Shown here: one piece after another, positions 41,597 to 50,384 of the stretch
How positions within the stretch are numbered: position 1 is the stretch's first letter
How the letters are laid out: each line of letters begins with the position of its first letter
NCBI RefSeq assembly: GCF_018603905.1
Contig: NZ_JAHFZZ010000007.1
Span: 1 to 64,000 of the forward strand
Origin: Nonomuraea sp. NEAU-A123
Lineage (GTDB): Bacteria > Actinomycetota > Actinomycetes > Streptosporangiales > Streptosporangiaceae
Length of the DNA: 64,000 bases
Direction: 5' to 3'
The notes under the pieces: model-generated
Told to the model about the DNA's origin: nothing
Databases searched by the model: none
Seen by the model: the letters and a program-made list of their open reading frames with translations, nothing else
Translations under genes and position numbers: made by a program

Positions 41597-42450
41597 TGGT
41601 CACGCGTACGGCCGGCCTCAGGGTCGCCGTCACCGGGCGCGAATGGGCGGAGCGGTTCGCGACCCTGGCCAACTGGCCGCTGTTCGTGTGGAAGGTGCTG
41701 TTCTACTCGGTCCGCGACGTGATCCTCCGGCTGAAGTATGTCAAGGTCGTCGTCCGCCAGGTCAGCGACGTGGTGGTGGGCGTCGGCGCGACCGTCATCG
41801 GCGGCGGCATGATCTTCGTGGTGTTCACGATGGCCTTCGTCGTGGGCGCGACCGTCGGGCTGCAGGGCTACCAGGGGCTGGCGGCGATCGGCGCCGAGTC
41901 GTTCATGGGCCTGGTCGGCAGCTTCGCCAACGTACGCGAGATCACCCCGATCATCGCCGCGACCGCGCTGGCCGCGCAGGTCGGCTCGTCGTTCACCGCC
42001 GAGCTCGGCGCGATGCGGATCTCCGAGGAGATCGACGCGCTGGAGGTGATGGGCATCAACGCCTTCACCTACCTGATCTGCACCCGGGTGGTCGCGGCGC
42101 TGCTGGCGCTGGTCCCGATCTACTTGATCGCGCTGTTCGCCAGCTTCTTCGCCACCCGGCTGATGAGCACGGTGCTGTTCGGGCTGGCGCCGGGCGTCTA
42201 CGACTACTACTTCTACCTGTATCTGCCGGTCAGCGACATCGTGTTCAGCGTCACCAAGGTGGCCATCTTCGCCTTCACCGTCGTCGTCATCCACTGCTAT
42301 TACGGCTTCTACGCCACCGGCGGCCCGGTGGGCGTGGGGGTGGCGGCGGGGCGCGCGATCCGGCAGTCGATCGTCACGATCGTCCTGCTCAACCTGCTGT
42401 TGTCGTACCTGTTCTGGGGTGGCGGCGGCAGCGTGAAGCTGACGGGGTGA
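41596..42450 (+). CDS. MCE-family permease YrbE1B-like
   Basis: 284 residues from ATG 41596. Same MlaE permease fold: 'NVREITPIIAATALAAQVGSSFTAELGAMRISEEIDALEVMGIN' region contains the EExDALxxMG signature that contacts the ATPase. About five to six hydrophobic segments. Partner of YrbE1A; the heterodimer needs an MceG/MlaF ATPase, which is not in this window. Followed by the first Mce gene after 3 bases. Confidence 0.93.
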   Translation: MVTRTAGLRVAVTGREWAERFATLANWPLFVWKVLFYSVRDVILRLKYVKVVVRQVSDVVVGVGATVIGGGMIFVVFTMAFVVGATVGLQGYQGLAAIGAESFMGLVGSFANVREITPIIAATALAAQVGSSFTAELGAMRISEEIDALEVMGINAFTYLICTRVVAALLALVPIYLIALFASFFATRLMSTVLFGLAPGVYDYYFYLYLPVSDIVFSVTKVAIFAFTVVVIHCYYGFYATGGPVGVGVAAGRAIRQSIVTIVLLNLLLSYLFWGGGGSVKLTG

Positions 42451-42453
42451 GCG

Positions 42454-43473
42454 ATGGGCCGCGATGAGTTCTCCCTGCCCGTCCGCGCGGGCATCGCGCT
42501 CGCGCTCATCCTGGTGCTCGCTGCGACGACGATCCTCATCGTACGGACCGCGTCCGAGATCAGCGGCACCAGGATCGACGCCGTGTTCGACCGGGCCGGC
42601 CAGGGCCTGGACACCCAGTCCCCCGTCAAGATCCGCGGCATCACGGTCGGTGACGTGACGAAGGTGTCGCTCGACGCCAAGGGCAAGGCCGTGGTGAGCA
42701 TGGCCATCCAGCCCGGCGTCCGGCTGCCGGGCAGCACCGTCGCGGCCGTCGAGCCGTCGTCGGTGTTCGGGCCCAAGTTCGTCGACCTCAAGCTCGGCGC
42801 GGGCGAGACCACCGGCCCCTACCTGGCGAGCGGCGCGGTCATCACCACGACCGAGGAGCCGCTCGACCTGTCCGACACACTCGGCGCCGCCTACCGCGGC
42901 CTGAACGCCGTGGACCCGCGTGAGGTCACCGTCATCGTGCACACGCTGGCCCAGGGGCTCGACGGTGAGGGGACGCGGCTGCGCGAGCTCATCGACGACG
43001 CGGGCACGGTCGTCGGCGTCGCGCACCGGCAGCGCGCGCGGGCCAGGCAGTTCCTGCACGACGCGGCCGGGCTGTCCACCGCGCTGTCCGACAAGGGCGA
43101 CGAGCTGGTGTCCATCTCCTCCGACGTCAACGTCATCACCCCCGACCTGCTGGAACGGGCCGACAAGGTGCGGGTCCTGCTCCAGGAGGTCACCTCGGTC
43201 TCCGACCTGGCCGCGCACGGCCTGCGCGAGCACCGGCAGGACCTGCGGGCGGGCGTCCACTCGGGCGAGCGGGTGGCCGCGCTCATCTACGCCCAGCTCG
43301 GCCTGGCCGGTGACGGCGTACGCGGCCTGAACCGGCTGGTGGATCTGCTGAACAAGCTGATCGAGGCGCCGGGCCCCGGCAACACCCGCCAGCTCCAGGT
43401 GGAGGCGTTCGTCTCGACCGACATCTGCGAGCTCGTCGTCGGCTCCTGCGGCCCGACCGACGGGAGGGACTGA
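42454..43473 (+). CDS. Mce protein A
   Basis: 339 residues from ATG 42454. One N-terminal transmembrane anchor (about 14-32), an MCE domain ('GTRIDAVFDRAGQGLDTQSPVKIRGITVGDVTKVSLD', residues 42-125), then a long helical domain to the end with two C-terminal cysteines. Hexameric Mce subunits form a tunnel across the cell envelope for lipids or sterols. Position after YrbEAB marks it as the first of six Mce subunits. Confidence 0.92.
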   Translation: MGRDEFSLPVRAGIALALILVLAATTILIVRTASEISGTRIDAVFDRAGQGLDTQSPVKIRGITVGDVTKVSLDAKGKAVVSMAIQPGVRLPGSTVAAVEPSSVFGPKFVDLKLGAGETTGPYLASGAVITTTEEPLDLSDTLGAAYRGLNAVDPREVTVIVHTLAQGLDGEGTRLRELIDDAGTVVGVAHRQRARARQFLHDAAGLSTALSDKGDELVSISSDVNVITPDLLERADKVRVLLQEVTSVSDLAAHGLREHRQDLRAGVHSGERVAALIYAQLGLAGDGVRGLNRLVDLLNKLIEAPGPGNTRQLQVEAFVSTDICELVVGSCGPTDGRD

Positions 43474-43474
43474 C

Positions 43475-44533
43475 GTGGCGCTGTCCAGGGAACGCGTGAC
43501 CCGCCGGTGGACACTGCTCCGCGTCGTCCTGTTCGTCGGCGTGACGCTGACGCTCATCGTGCTGATCGCCGTACAGATCGCCCGGGTCAGCACCGGCGGC
43601 GGATACCGCCTTATCGCGACATTTGATGATGTGTCGGGGCTGACGGAGGGCGACCAGGTGAAGATCGCCGGAGCGCCCGTGGGCCAGGTCGACACGATCA
43701 AGGTGGTGAACGGCCGCGCCGAGGTCACCATGGAGGTCCAGGACGCCGTCAGGGTGCCGTCGGACACCGAGGCCGCGATCAGGTGGCGCAACGCGGTCGG
43801 CCAGCGGGTCGTCTACCTGCTCCCCGGCACCGCGCCCGGCCGGCTCGCCCCCGGCTCGCGGGTGATCCGCACCTCGTCCGTGGTCGACATCGGCGCGCTG
43901 GTGAGCGATCTCGGCCCGCTGACCCGCAGCCTGGACCCGGACCAGATCAACCAGTTGCTCACCGCCGCCGCCAAGTCCCTGAAGGGCAACGACAAGAACA
44001 TCCCGCGGCTGCTCGACAACGTCAACGCCATCACCGGCACGATCAACGAGCGCAAGCGGACGATCCAGGGTTTGCTGAAGGACTACGCCACCGTCACCGG
44101 CGTGGTCGCCCAGCGCGACAAGCAGATCGAGCAGCTCGTCGACAACCTGGTCACGCTCTCCGAGGCGTTTGCCGGCAACCGCAAGCTGATCGACGAGTCG
44201 ATCGTGCGGCTCTCGACCACCGTCCACACCTCCAACGAGGTGCTCGGCAAGAACGCCGACGAGCTGGGCGCGCTGGTCGACCACCTGTCCGGGCTGACCG
44301 GCGGCATCAGGCGGCACGTGGGCGAGCTCGACAAAACGATCGGCACGTTCCAGCCGCTGTTCGCCCGCGCCTACTCCAGCGTCGATCGCGGCCACTACTT
44401 CATCACCGCGGTCCCCTGCCTGGCGCTGAACGCCGCTCCCTGCCCGTACCCGATGAAGACGCCGCCCCCGCTGCGCGGCAGCACGCGGATCCAGAGCTCG
44501 AAAGACCTGCAGCAGCTCATGGTCGGTGAGTGA
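43475..44533 (+). CDS. Mce protein B
   Basis: 352 residues from GTG 43475, one base after the previous stop, with GGGAGGGA as ribosome binding site. N-terminal transmembrane helix (about 14-36), MCE domain 'YRLIATFDDVSGLTEGDQVKIAGAPVGQVDTIKVV' (about 45-130), long helical needle-forming region, and a C-terminal cysteine pair (PCLALNAAPCPYP). Stop overlaps the next start (TGATG). Confidence 0.92.
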   Translation: MALSRERVTRRWTLLRVVLFVGVTLTLIVLIAVQIARVSTGGGYRLIATFDDVSGLTEGDQVKIAGAPVGQVDTIKVVNGRAEVTMEVQDAVRVPSDTEAAIRWRNAVGQRVVYLLPGTAPGRLAPGSRVIRTSSVVDIGALVSDLGPLTRSLDPDQINQLLTAAAKSLKGNDKNIPRLLDNVNAITGTINERKRTIQGLLKDYATVTGVVAQRDKQIEQLVDNLVTLSEAFAGNRKLIDESIVRLSTTVHTSNEVLGKNADELGALVDHLSGLTGGIRRHVGELDKTIGTFQPLFARAYSSVDRGHYFITAVPCLALNAAPCPYPMKTPPPLRGSTRIQSSKDLQQLMVGE

Positions 44534-45558
44534 TGGCGCTCAAGTCCTTCCGCGACCGCAACAAGATCGTCGTCGGCCTGGTCTCGCTGGCGGTGCTCGG
44601 CGCGGTCCTCGTGGCCACCTTCCTCGTCGGCAACCTCGGTCTGCTCGAAGGCGGTTACTACATGTCCGGCACGTTCGTGGACTCCGGCGGCCTGCGCACC
44701 GGCAACGACGTGCGCGTCGCGGGCGTGCGCGTCGGCAAGGTCACCGAGGTGCGGCCCGACTACGGCCAGGGCAACGTGGTCGTCACCTGGAAGGTCGACA
44801 CCGGCGTACGGCTCGGCCGCGCCACCCGGGCCGACATCACGCTGTCCAACCTGCTCGGCGGCCGGTACGTCAAGCTGACCGGCCCGGTCGCCGCCCCGTA
44901 CATCGACCAGCTCCCCGAGGCGCAGCGGCGGATCCCGGTGACGCGGACGGGCGTCCCCACGCTGATCAACGACGCCATCAAGGACGCCACCCACCTGGTC
45001 CAGAAGCTCGACACCAAGGCCGTGGACGACCTGCTGACCGAGCTGGGCAAGATCGACACCAGCAAGCGCGGCCGGATCACCAAGCTGCTGAAGAACATCG
45101 GCGACCTGTCCGACACCATCAGCGAGAGCGAACCGCAGTTGCGGAAGCTCCTCGACAACGGCACCAAGATCATGAACGTGCTGGAGCGGAAGGACAAACA
45201 GCTCGCCCGCCTCATCGACGCCATCGAGGTCATGCTGGACGAGCTGCGCTCGCGCCGCAACGAGCTGCGCACGCTGCTCGGCGACGGCAGCGACCTGGTG
45301 CGGAGCACCACCCGGCTGATCAACGAGCACGAGGGGACGCTGGTCCGGGTCCTCGACGACACCGGCGCGATCACCACCAAGCTGAACAGCGGCAAGAAGG
45401 AGTTCAACGCGCTCCTGGCGTGGGCCGGCCCGACGTTCTCCGGGCTGTCCACGATGGGCGGCCAGGGCCCGTGGCTCGAGGCCATAGCCACGGGCCTGGG
45501 CCCCATCGACCCGGAGGTGCTCGGCGCCATCGCCAAAGACAGGAAGAACGACAGATGA
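44533..45558 (+). CDS. Mce protein C
   Basis: 341 residues from ATG 44533. Transmembrane helix at about 12-34, MCE domain 'GGYYMSGTFVDSGGLRTGNDVRVAGVRVGKVTEV' (40-122), then a heptad-rich helical domain. Unlike the neighbours the C-terminal domain has no cysteine. Ends in ATGA with the next gene. Subunit of the same Mce hexamer. Confidence 0.92.
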   Translation: MALKSFRDRNKIVVGLVSLAVLGAVLVATFLVGNLGLLEGGYYMSGTFVDSGGLRTGNDVRVAGVRVGKVTEVRPDYGQGNVVVTWKVDTGVRLGRATRADITLSNLLGGRYVKLTGPVAAPYIDQLPEAQRRIPVTRTGVPTLINDAIKDATHLVQKLDTKAVDDLLTELGKIDTSKRGRITKLLKNIGDLSDTISESEPQLRKLLDNGTKIMNVLERKDKQLARLIDAIEVMLDELRSRRNELRTLLGDGSDLVRSTTRLINEHEGTLVRVLDDTGAITTKLNSGKKEFNALLAWAGPTFSGLSTMGGQGPWLEAIATGLGPIDPEVLGAIAKDRKNDR

Positions 45559-46580
45559 CCCGCTTTATGGCGGTCCTGCTGGCCGTGACGCTGCTGGCGG
45601 GCAGCGGCGGGTGCACGCTGCTCGGCGCGGAGCCGTACCGGCTGACCGCGATCTTCAGCAAGGCGCCGTCGCTGTACGAGCAGGCGCGGGTGAAGGTGAT
45701 GGGGCTCGACGCCGGATACGTGACGAGCATCCGGATCGACGGCGACAAGGTACGCGTCGAGCTGTCGGTGGACCGTGAGGTGCCGCTGCCCGCAAACGTC
45801 AAGGCCGTGGTCGCGCCGCAGAACACGCTGGGCGAGCGGAACGTGGTGCTCTACCCGCCGTGGAAGCCCGGCGACCGGCGGATCGCCTCCGGCGCCACCA
45901 TCCCGCTGGAGCGCACCGACCTGCCGGTCGAGATCGACGACGCGCTCGACGCGTTCACCAAGCTGACCGACGCGCTCGACTCCGACAAGCTGGGCGACGT
46001 CGCGGGCGACCTCGCCGACGGCGTCAGAGGCCGCGGCAAGACGGTCAACAACGCGATCGCCGACACCGCGCACCTCACCGACACGCTGGCCAAGCAGGAC
46101 CAGCAGCTCATCGACCTGGCCAAGGGTCTGAACAAGCTGGCCACCAGCCTCAACAAGCGGCAGGACCAGGTGACGGGCGCGATCGACTCCTTCGCCGAGG
46201 CCAGCGCCATCCTGGCCGAGGAGCGGCGGCGGCTGCGCACGTTCATCTCCGGCATGGCCGGCTTCGTCCGCCGCGGCGACGTGATCATCGAGGCCTATTC
46301 CGAACGGCTCCCGCAGGCCGCCGGCACGCTGGCCGAGCTGGTGCTGACGGTCCGGGCGAACAGCGCGTCGATGGCCCAGGCGGTCAAGGGCGCGGCGGAC
46401 TTCGCCGACATCCTGATCGACTCGTGGGACAAGAAGCAGCACGTGCTGAAGATCCGCGTGGTGCTCAACGCGATGACCAGGGCCTGGCTGACCCCGCTGT
46501 TCGACGCGCTGAACCTCGGCAAGGTGCCGTGCCTGCCCGCCGGCCTCAGCAACTGCCCCTACGAAAAGAAGACGCGATGA
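45555..46580 (+). CDS. Mce protein D, putative lipoprotein
   Basis: 341 residues from ATG 45555. Instead of a plain membrane anchor it starts with a lipoprotein-type signal, 'AVLLAVTLLAGSGGC', giving a lipid-modified Cys near residue 20. MCE domain 'YRLTAIFSKAPSLYEQARVKVMGLDAGYVTSIRI' follows, then the helical region. In mycobacterial operons the usual lipoprotein is the fifth (MceE/LprK); here the fourth subunit also has a lipobox. Overlaps its neighbours by 4 bases each. Confidence 0.9.
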   Translation: MTRFMAVLLAVTLLAGSGGCTLLGAEPYRLTAIFSKAPSLYEQARVKVMGLDAGYVTSIRIDGDKVRVELSVDREVPLPANVKAVVAPQNTLGERNVVLYPPWKPGDRRIASGATIPLERTDLPVEIDDALDAFTKLTDALDSDKLGDVAGDLADGVRGRGKTVNNAIADTAHLTDTLAKQDQQLIDLAKGLNKLATSLNKRQDQVTGAIDSFAEASAILAEERRRLRTFISGMAGFVRRGDVIIEAYSERLPQAAGTLAELVLTVRANSASMAQAVKGAADFADILIDSWDKKQHVLKIRVVLNAMTRAWLTPLFDALNLGKVPCLPAGLSNCPYEKKTR

Positions 46581-47599
46581 AGGCACGTGTCCTGTCAGGG
46601 CTGCTCGCGCTGGGCATCACCGCCTCGTGCTCGCTCCAGACGCTCGGCGCCACCGGCGGCGACCTGACGCTCAACGCCACCTTCGACGACGTACAGAGCC
46701 TGGTGACCGGGCACAGCGTGCAGATCTCCGACGTACGGGTGGGCACGGTCACCGGCATCCGGCTGCAGGGCTACCAGGCCAGGGTCACCATGTCGATCAT
46801 GTCGGAGCACCCGGTGCCCGAAGGCAGCACCGCGACGGTGGCCAAGACCTCGGTGCTGGGCGAGAACTACGTCCAGCTCACACCGCCCGCCGGCAGGGAC
46901 CTGTCGAAGGGCCCCTATCTCAAGAACGGCGCCACGATCACCGACACCTCGGTCGAGCCGGACATCGAGCAGGTCACCGCCAAGGCCGGGCCGCTCATCG
47001 AGGCGCTCGGCACCCAGGACGTCAACGCCATCCTCGACGCCGCCTCGACCGCGTTCGCCGGCAAGGGCGCCGACGTCAACAAGCTGATCAAGCAGACGGC
47101 CGAGGTGACCGACACCTACGCCGCGGCCCGCCAGGACATCGCCACCACCGTGGACGCCCTGGCCAAGCTGGGCGACCAGCTCGCCAAGGGCAGCAAGGAG
47201 CTGGACCGGCTGCCCGGCACGCTGGCGGCGGCCACCGCCCGCCTCGCGCACGGCCGCAAGCACGTGAAGAAGGCCATCATCGCCCTGACCGACCTGGCCA
47301 AGGAGGCCAACCTCACGGTCTACCCGCGCCACGCCGCCCGGCTGCGCACGCTGCTGCGCGAGCTCGACGCGATCACCTCCTCGATGCTGCGCGGCAAGGA
47401 GGACCTGAAGGCGCTGGTGGCCAAGCTCCAGGCGTTCATCGACGCGCCGCCGATCACGGTCAACGGCCAGGTGCTCATCTACGTGTGGTTGAAGGGCCTG
47501 CTGCTGCCGAAGCACAAGGGGCTCCTGCCGGACGGCAAGACGGGCGTGCTGCCCAACCGGATCGAGGACTTCCGCCTGCTCTGGGAGCCGCCGCGATGA
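46577..47599 (+). CDS. Mce protein E, lipoprotein
   Basis: 340 residues from ATG 46577. Lipoprotein signal 'MKARVLSGLLALGITASC' with Cys18, MCE domain 'LTLNATFDDVQSLVTGHSVQISDVRVGTVTGIRL', and helical C-terminal domain. Corresponds to MceE/LprK, which anchors the complex at the outer face of the membrane. ATGA overlaps on both sides. Confidence 0.92.
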   Translation: MKARVLSGLLALGITASCSLQTLGATGGDLTLNATFDDVQSLVTGHSVQISDVRVGTVTGIRLQGYQARVTMSIMSEHPVPEGSTATVAKTSVLGENYVQLTPPAGRDLSKGPYLKNGATITDTSVEPDIEQVTAKAGPLIEALGTQDVNAILDAASTAFAGKGADVNKLIKQTAEVTDTYAAARQDIATTVDALAKLGDQLAKGSKELDRLPGTLAAATARLAHGRKHVKKAIIALTDLAKEANLTVYPRHAARLRTLLRELDAITSSMLRGKEDLKALVAKLQAFIDAPPITVNGQVLIYVWLKGLLLPKHKGLLPDGKTGVLPNRIEDFRLLWEPPR

Positions 47600-48930
47600 G
47601 GAACCGCCGCATCTACCTGAACCTCGGCTTCTTCGTCGTCCTGGGCATCGTGATGACGGTCTGGGCGTTCAGCACGATCATCAAGCTCGACGCGATCACC
47701 AAGCCCTACCGGGTCTCGGCGGAGTTCGTCTCCTCCCCCGGCCTGATCCGCGGCTTCGACGTCGCCTACCTCGGTGTCCGGGTGGGCAAGGTCGGCGACG
47801 TACGGCTGGCGCCCGGCAAGATCATCGTGGGGCTGGACATCGACAAGGAGATCCGGCTGCCGAAGGCCAGCACGGCCGAGGTACGGCGCAAGTCCGCGAT
47901 CGGCGAGCCGTACGTGGAGCTGTCGCCGCCCGCGACGGGCGTGAACGGCCCGTCGCTGGCGGCCGGCGACGTGATCCCGCTGTCCAAGACCACGGTGCCG
48001 CTCGACTACAAGAAGCTGTTCGAGGGCGTGGGCAAGCTGCTCGCCGCGGTGCCGCCCAAGGACGCCAAGACGATCACGCACGAGCTGGCGGTGGCGCTGG
48101 ACGGCCGGTCGTCGTCGATCAGGAGCATCATCGAAGACGCGCACGACCTGACCGGCACGCTGGCCGACAACTCCCAGGTGCTCGACGACCTGTCCGTGCA
48201 GCTCACCCAGCTCACCCACACGCTGGCGGGCAGGAAGGACAAGCTGGCCTCGGGCATCACGGACCTGAGCACGGTGACGGCCACGCTGCGCGAGTCGCGT
48301 ACCGACCTCGACGCCTTCCTGGACCAGGGGCCAGGCGTGTTCGCGCAGCTCGACCGGGCCATCAAGCGGGCCAGGCCGGGCCTGTCGTGCCTGCTGACCG
48401 CGGCCGGCCTGCCGCACAAGCCGGTGTTCTCCGCCGAGACCGAGCGGAACGTGCACCACCTGCTGGGCATCGTGCCGACGGCACTGAGCCTGGCGGACGA
48501 CATCAGCGCGAAGGAGGGCGGCACGGTGTACGGCAAGGCGTCGTTCGTCTTCAGCGTCCCGGGCGGCCCGCAACCGGCCGAGGAGTACGCGGATCCGGTC
48601 GGCCCGCCGACCGTTCCCCGCCTGCGCGCCTGCCCCGACCGCGCCGTGGACGATCCCGTCCGTACGGAGGACGCCGCGGCCAAACCCCGCAAGGACCCGA
48701 CGACAGAGCAGACCAGGCGGCCGGCCGGCAAGGCCACCGCAGAGCCCGAGCGGACCCCGGAGGCGGCGGGTGCGAAGTCGCCCGCCGCGGCTTCCGGGCC
48801 CGCGTCCCGTACCCCGGTGGACGCCGCTCCGCTGATTGCCGCGATATTCCTCGCGGTGGCGGCGAGTGGTGGCATCTTGGGGTGGATTGCGGTGGGCCGG
48901 GCCGCCCGCCGCCGTGAGGAGAACTCATGA
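47596..48930 (+). CDS. Mce protein F with extra C-terminal membrane helix
   Basis: 444 residues from ATG 47596, the longest Mce subunit here. N-terminal membrane anchor (about 8-28), MCE domain 'YRVSAEFVSSPGLIRGFDVAYLGVRVGKVGDVRL', helical region to about 320, a disordered Pro/Ala/Glu-rich stretch (about 345-410), and an additional hydrophobic segment 'APLIAAIFLAVAASGGILGWIAVG' near the C-terminus followed by RRR. A second anchor at the end is not typical of MceF. ATGA with the next gene. Confidence 0.9.
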   Translation: MRNRRIYLNLGFFVVLGIVMTVWAFSTIIKLDAITKPYRVSAEFVSSPGLIRGFDVAYLGVRVGKVGDVRLAPGKIIVGLDIDKEIRLPKASTAEVRRKSAIGEPYVELSPPATGVNGPSLAAGDVIPLSKTTVPLDYKKLFEGVGKLLAAVPPKDAKTITHELAVALDGRSSSIRSIIEDAHDLTGTLADNSQVLDDLSVQLTQLTHTLAGRKDKLASGITDLSTVTATLRESRTDLDAFLDQGPGVFAQLDRAIKRARPGLSCLLTAAGLPHKPVFSAETERNVHHLLGIVPTALSLADDISAKEGGTVYGKASFVFSVPGGPQPAEEYADPVGPPTVPRLRACPDRAVDDPVRTEDAAAKPRKDPTTEQTRRPAGKATAEPERTPEAAGAKSPAAASGPASRTPVDAAPLIAAIFLAVAASGGILGWIAVGRAARRREENS

Positions 48931-49592
48931 CCACCAAGCAGGACCTCGCCGCGGAGGAGGCCACGGAGGCAGAAACCCCGGCTGCCACAGATGGTCCCGC
49001 CCTGGACGCCGGTGCGGTCGGTGCTGAGCGGGGGCGGCTGGGCCGGGCGCGGATCATGGTGGTGATGGCAGCCCTGCTGGTGGCCGCGCTGGCCGCCACG
49101 GCGGCGCTGCAGTGGATCTCCGCGAGCCAGGCCCGCGACTCGCTGGCCCGGCTGGAGAGCGAGCGCGCCCTGCGGCTGGAGGTCTCGGGCGCGGCCAGTT
49201 CGTTCGGCAAGGCCCTGCTCAGCTACGACTACCAGGACCTCCAAGCCACCCGCGCCACGCTGACGGCCCAGGCCACGGGCGACTTCCTGGCCACCTACGA
49301 CGAGGCGTTCGGGGGCGCGATGGCCCAGGTCATCGTCAAGCTCAAGGCCGTCTCCCAGGCGAACGTCCGCGAGGTCTACCTGTCGGACGTCGACGAGGCC
49401 ACCGCGCACGCCATCGTCGTGGTCGACCAGCAAGTCAACACCTCGGAGGCGATACGCTCGGTCAAGGACTCCCATCTGAAGATCAGCTTGGTCAAGGAGA
49501 AGGGCGTCTGGAAGGTCCACGACGTGTCCGTGCTCGGCGCGGCCAAAGAGGACCAGTACAAACTGGACAGCGGCTCGAAGAAGAAGGACTGA
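48927..49592 (+). CDS. Mce-associated membrane protein (Mas)
   Basis: 221 residues from ATG 48927. An acidic cytoplasmic start, one transmembrane helix (about 44-64), and a C-terminal NTF2-like extracytoplasmic domain ('LLSYDYQDLQATRATLTAQATGDFLATYDEAF', 'HAIVVVDQQVN'). Mas proteins close mce operons and stabilise the transporter. Overlaps the MceF gene by 4 bases; the operon thus has nine coupled genes from 40811 to 49592. Confidence 0.9.
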   Translation: MTTKQDLAAEEATEAETPAATDGPALDAGAVGAERGRLGRARIMVVMAALLVAALAATAALQWISASQARDSLARLESERALRLEVSGAASSFGKALLSYDYQDLQATRATLTAQATGDFLATYDEAFGGAMAQVIVKLKAVSQANVREVYLSDVDEATAHAIVVVDQQVNTSEAIRSVKDSHLKISLVKEKGVWKVHDVSVLGAAKEDQYKLDSGSKKKD

Positions 49593-49610
49593 CCGATCGG
49601 CCCCGTAGCG

Positions 49611-50198
49611 ATGGGCGGACGCCCCGACGAGGTGCACGCCCCAGAAGACTGGCTGACCGACGTCGAGCGGGCCCGCGCCGCCCGGTTCGCGTTCGAGCCC
49701 GACCGCCGCTCGTTCACGGCGGCCCACCTGCTCGTACGCCTCTGCGCCGCGGCGGTGCTCGACACCGATCCGGCCGAGCTGACCCTGTTGCAGCACTGCG
49801 ACGTCCACGGCCCCGGCCACGGCCGCCCGTACATCGAGCAGGCCCCCTCACTCGGCGTCAGCCTCAGCCACACGCGCGGCTACGTCTGCGCGGCGGCCGG
49901 TGCGGGCCGGGTCGGCATCGACGCGGAGCGGGTGCCGCCGGGCCCGTTCGACCGGCTGCTCGCCGGCCGGGCGCTCACCGAGCAGGAGCTCTCGGTGGTC
50001 ACCACCAACGAAGAGCTGATCAGGCACTGGACGCGCAAGGAGGCGCTGATCAAGCGCGGCGAGCTGACCATCGACGGGCTGCGGGGAGCCGACGCCGACC
50101 CGGCGGGCCGTCACCTGCTCGAATGGACCGCCGAGGGGGACATCGTGGTGGCCGTTATCACAGACGCACCAGCGGAGCACATCCCGATATCCGGATAA
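49611..50198 (+). CDS. 4'-phosphopantetheinyl transferase (Sfp-type)
   Basis: 195 residues from ATG 49611. The Mg/CoA site shows 'VGIDAERV' (Asp104, Glu106) and 'WTRKEALIKRG' (Trp140, Lys143-Glu144), the pair that defines the Sfp/AcpT superfamily; 'VSLSHTRGYVCAAA' is the upstream His motif. It activates carrier-protein domains of polyketide, peptide or fatty-acid synthases by transferring phosphopantetheine from CoA. No such synthase is in the window. Eighteen bases after the mas gene, possibly read through from the mce operon. The protein is slightly short for the family. Confidence 0.88.
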   Translation: MGGRPDEVHAPEDWLTDVERARAARFAFEPDRRSFTAAHLLVRLCAAAVLDTDPAELTLLQHCDVHGPGHGRPYIEQAPSLGVSLSHTRGYVCAAAGAGRVGIDAERVPPGPFDRLLAGRALTEQELSVVTTNEELIRHWTRKEALIKRGELTIDGLRGADADPAGRHLLEWTAEGDIVVAVITDAPAEHIPISG

Positions 50199-50207
50199 AC
50201 TGGACGC

Positions 50208-50384
50208 ATGTTCTATCGCAAGCCACTAGAGGAGCGGATCGCCGATCGGGTGGCCCAGCGCAGGCCGCTCGAAGAGGGCAAGACCTTCGAGCACGGGCCG
50301 GCCAAGTTCGTCTTCATCTCGCTGATCGTCGCCGTCGTGGTCATGCACGTCGTCGGCCTCGCTGTGGTGATGGCTCTGCACTAG
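50208..50384 (+). CDS. Small single-span membrane protein (58 aa)
   Basis: ATG 50208 to TAG 50382-50384, below common length limits. A charged amphipathic N-terminal half (RKPLEERIADRVAQRRPLEE) is followed by one transmembrane helix (FVFISLIVAVVVMHVVGLAVVMAL). Codons are strongly GC-biased at third positions and no stop interrupts. Nine bases after the PPTase gene. Its stop codon interlocks with that of the convergent CDF gene (CTAG). Function unknown. Confidence 0.7.
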   Translation: MFYRKPLEERIADRVAQRRPLEEGKTFEHGPAKFVFISLIVAVVVMHVVGLAVVMALH

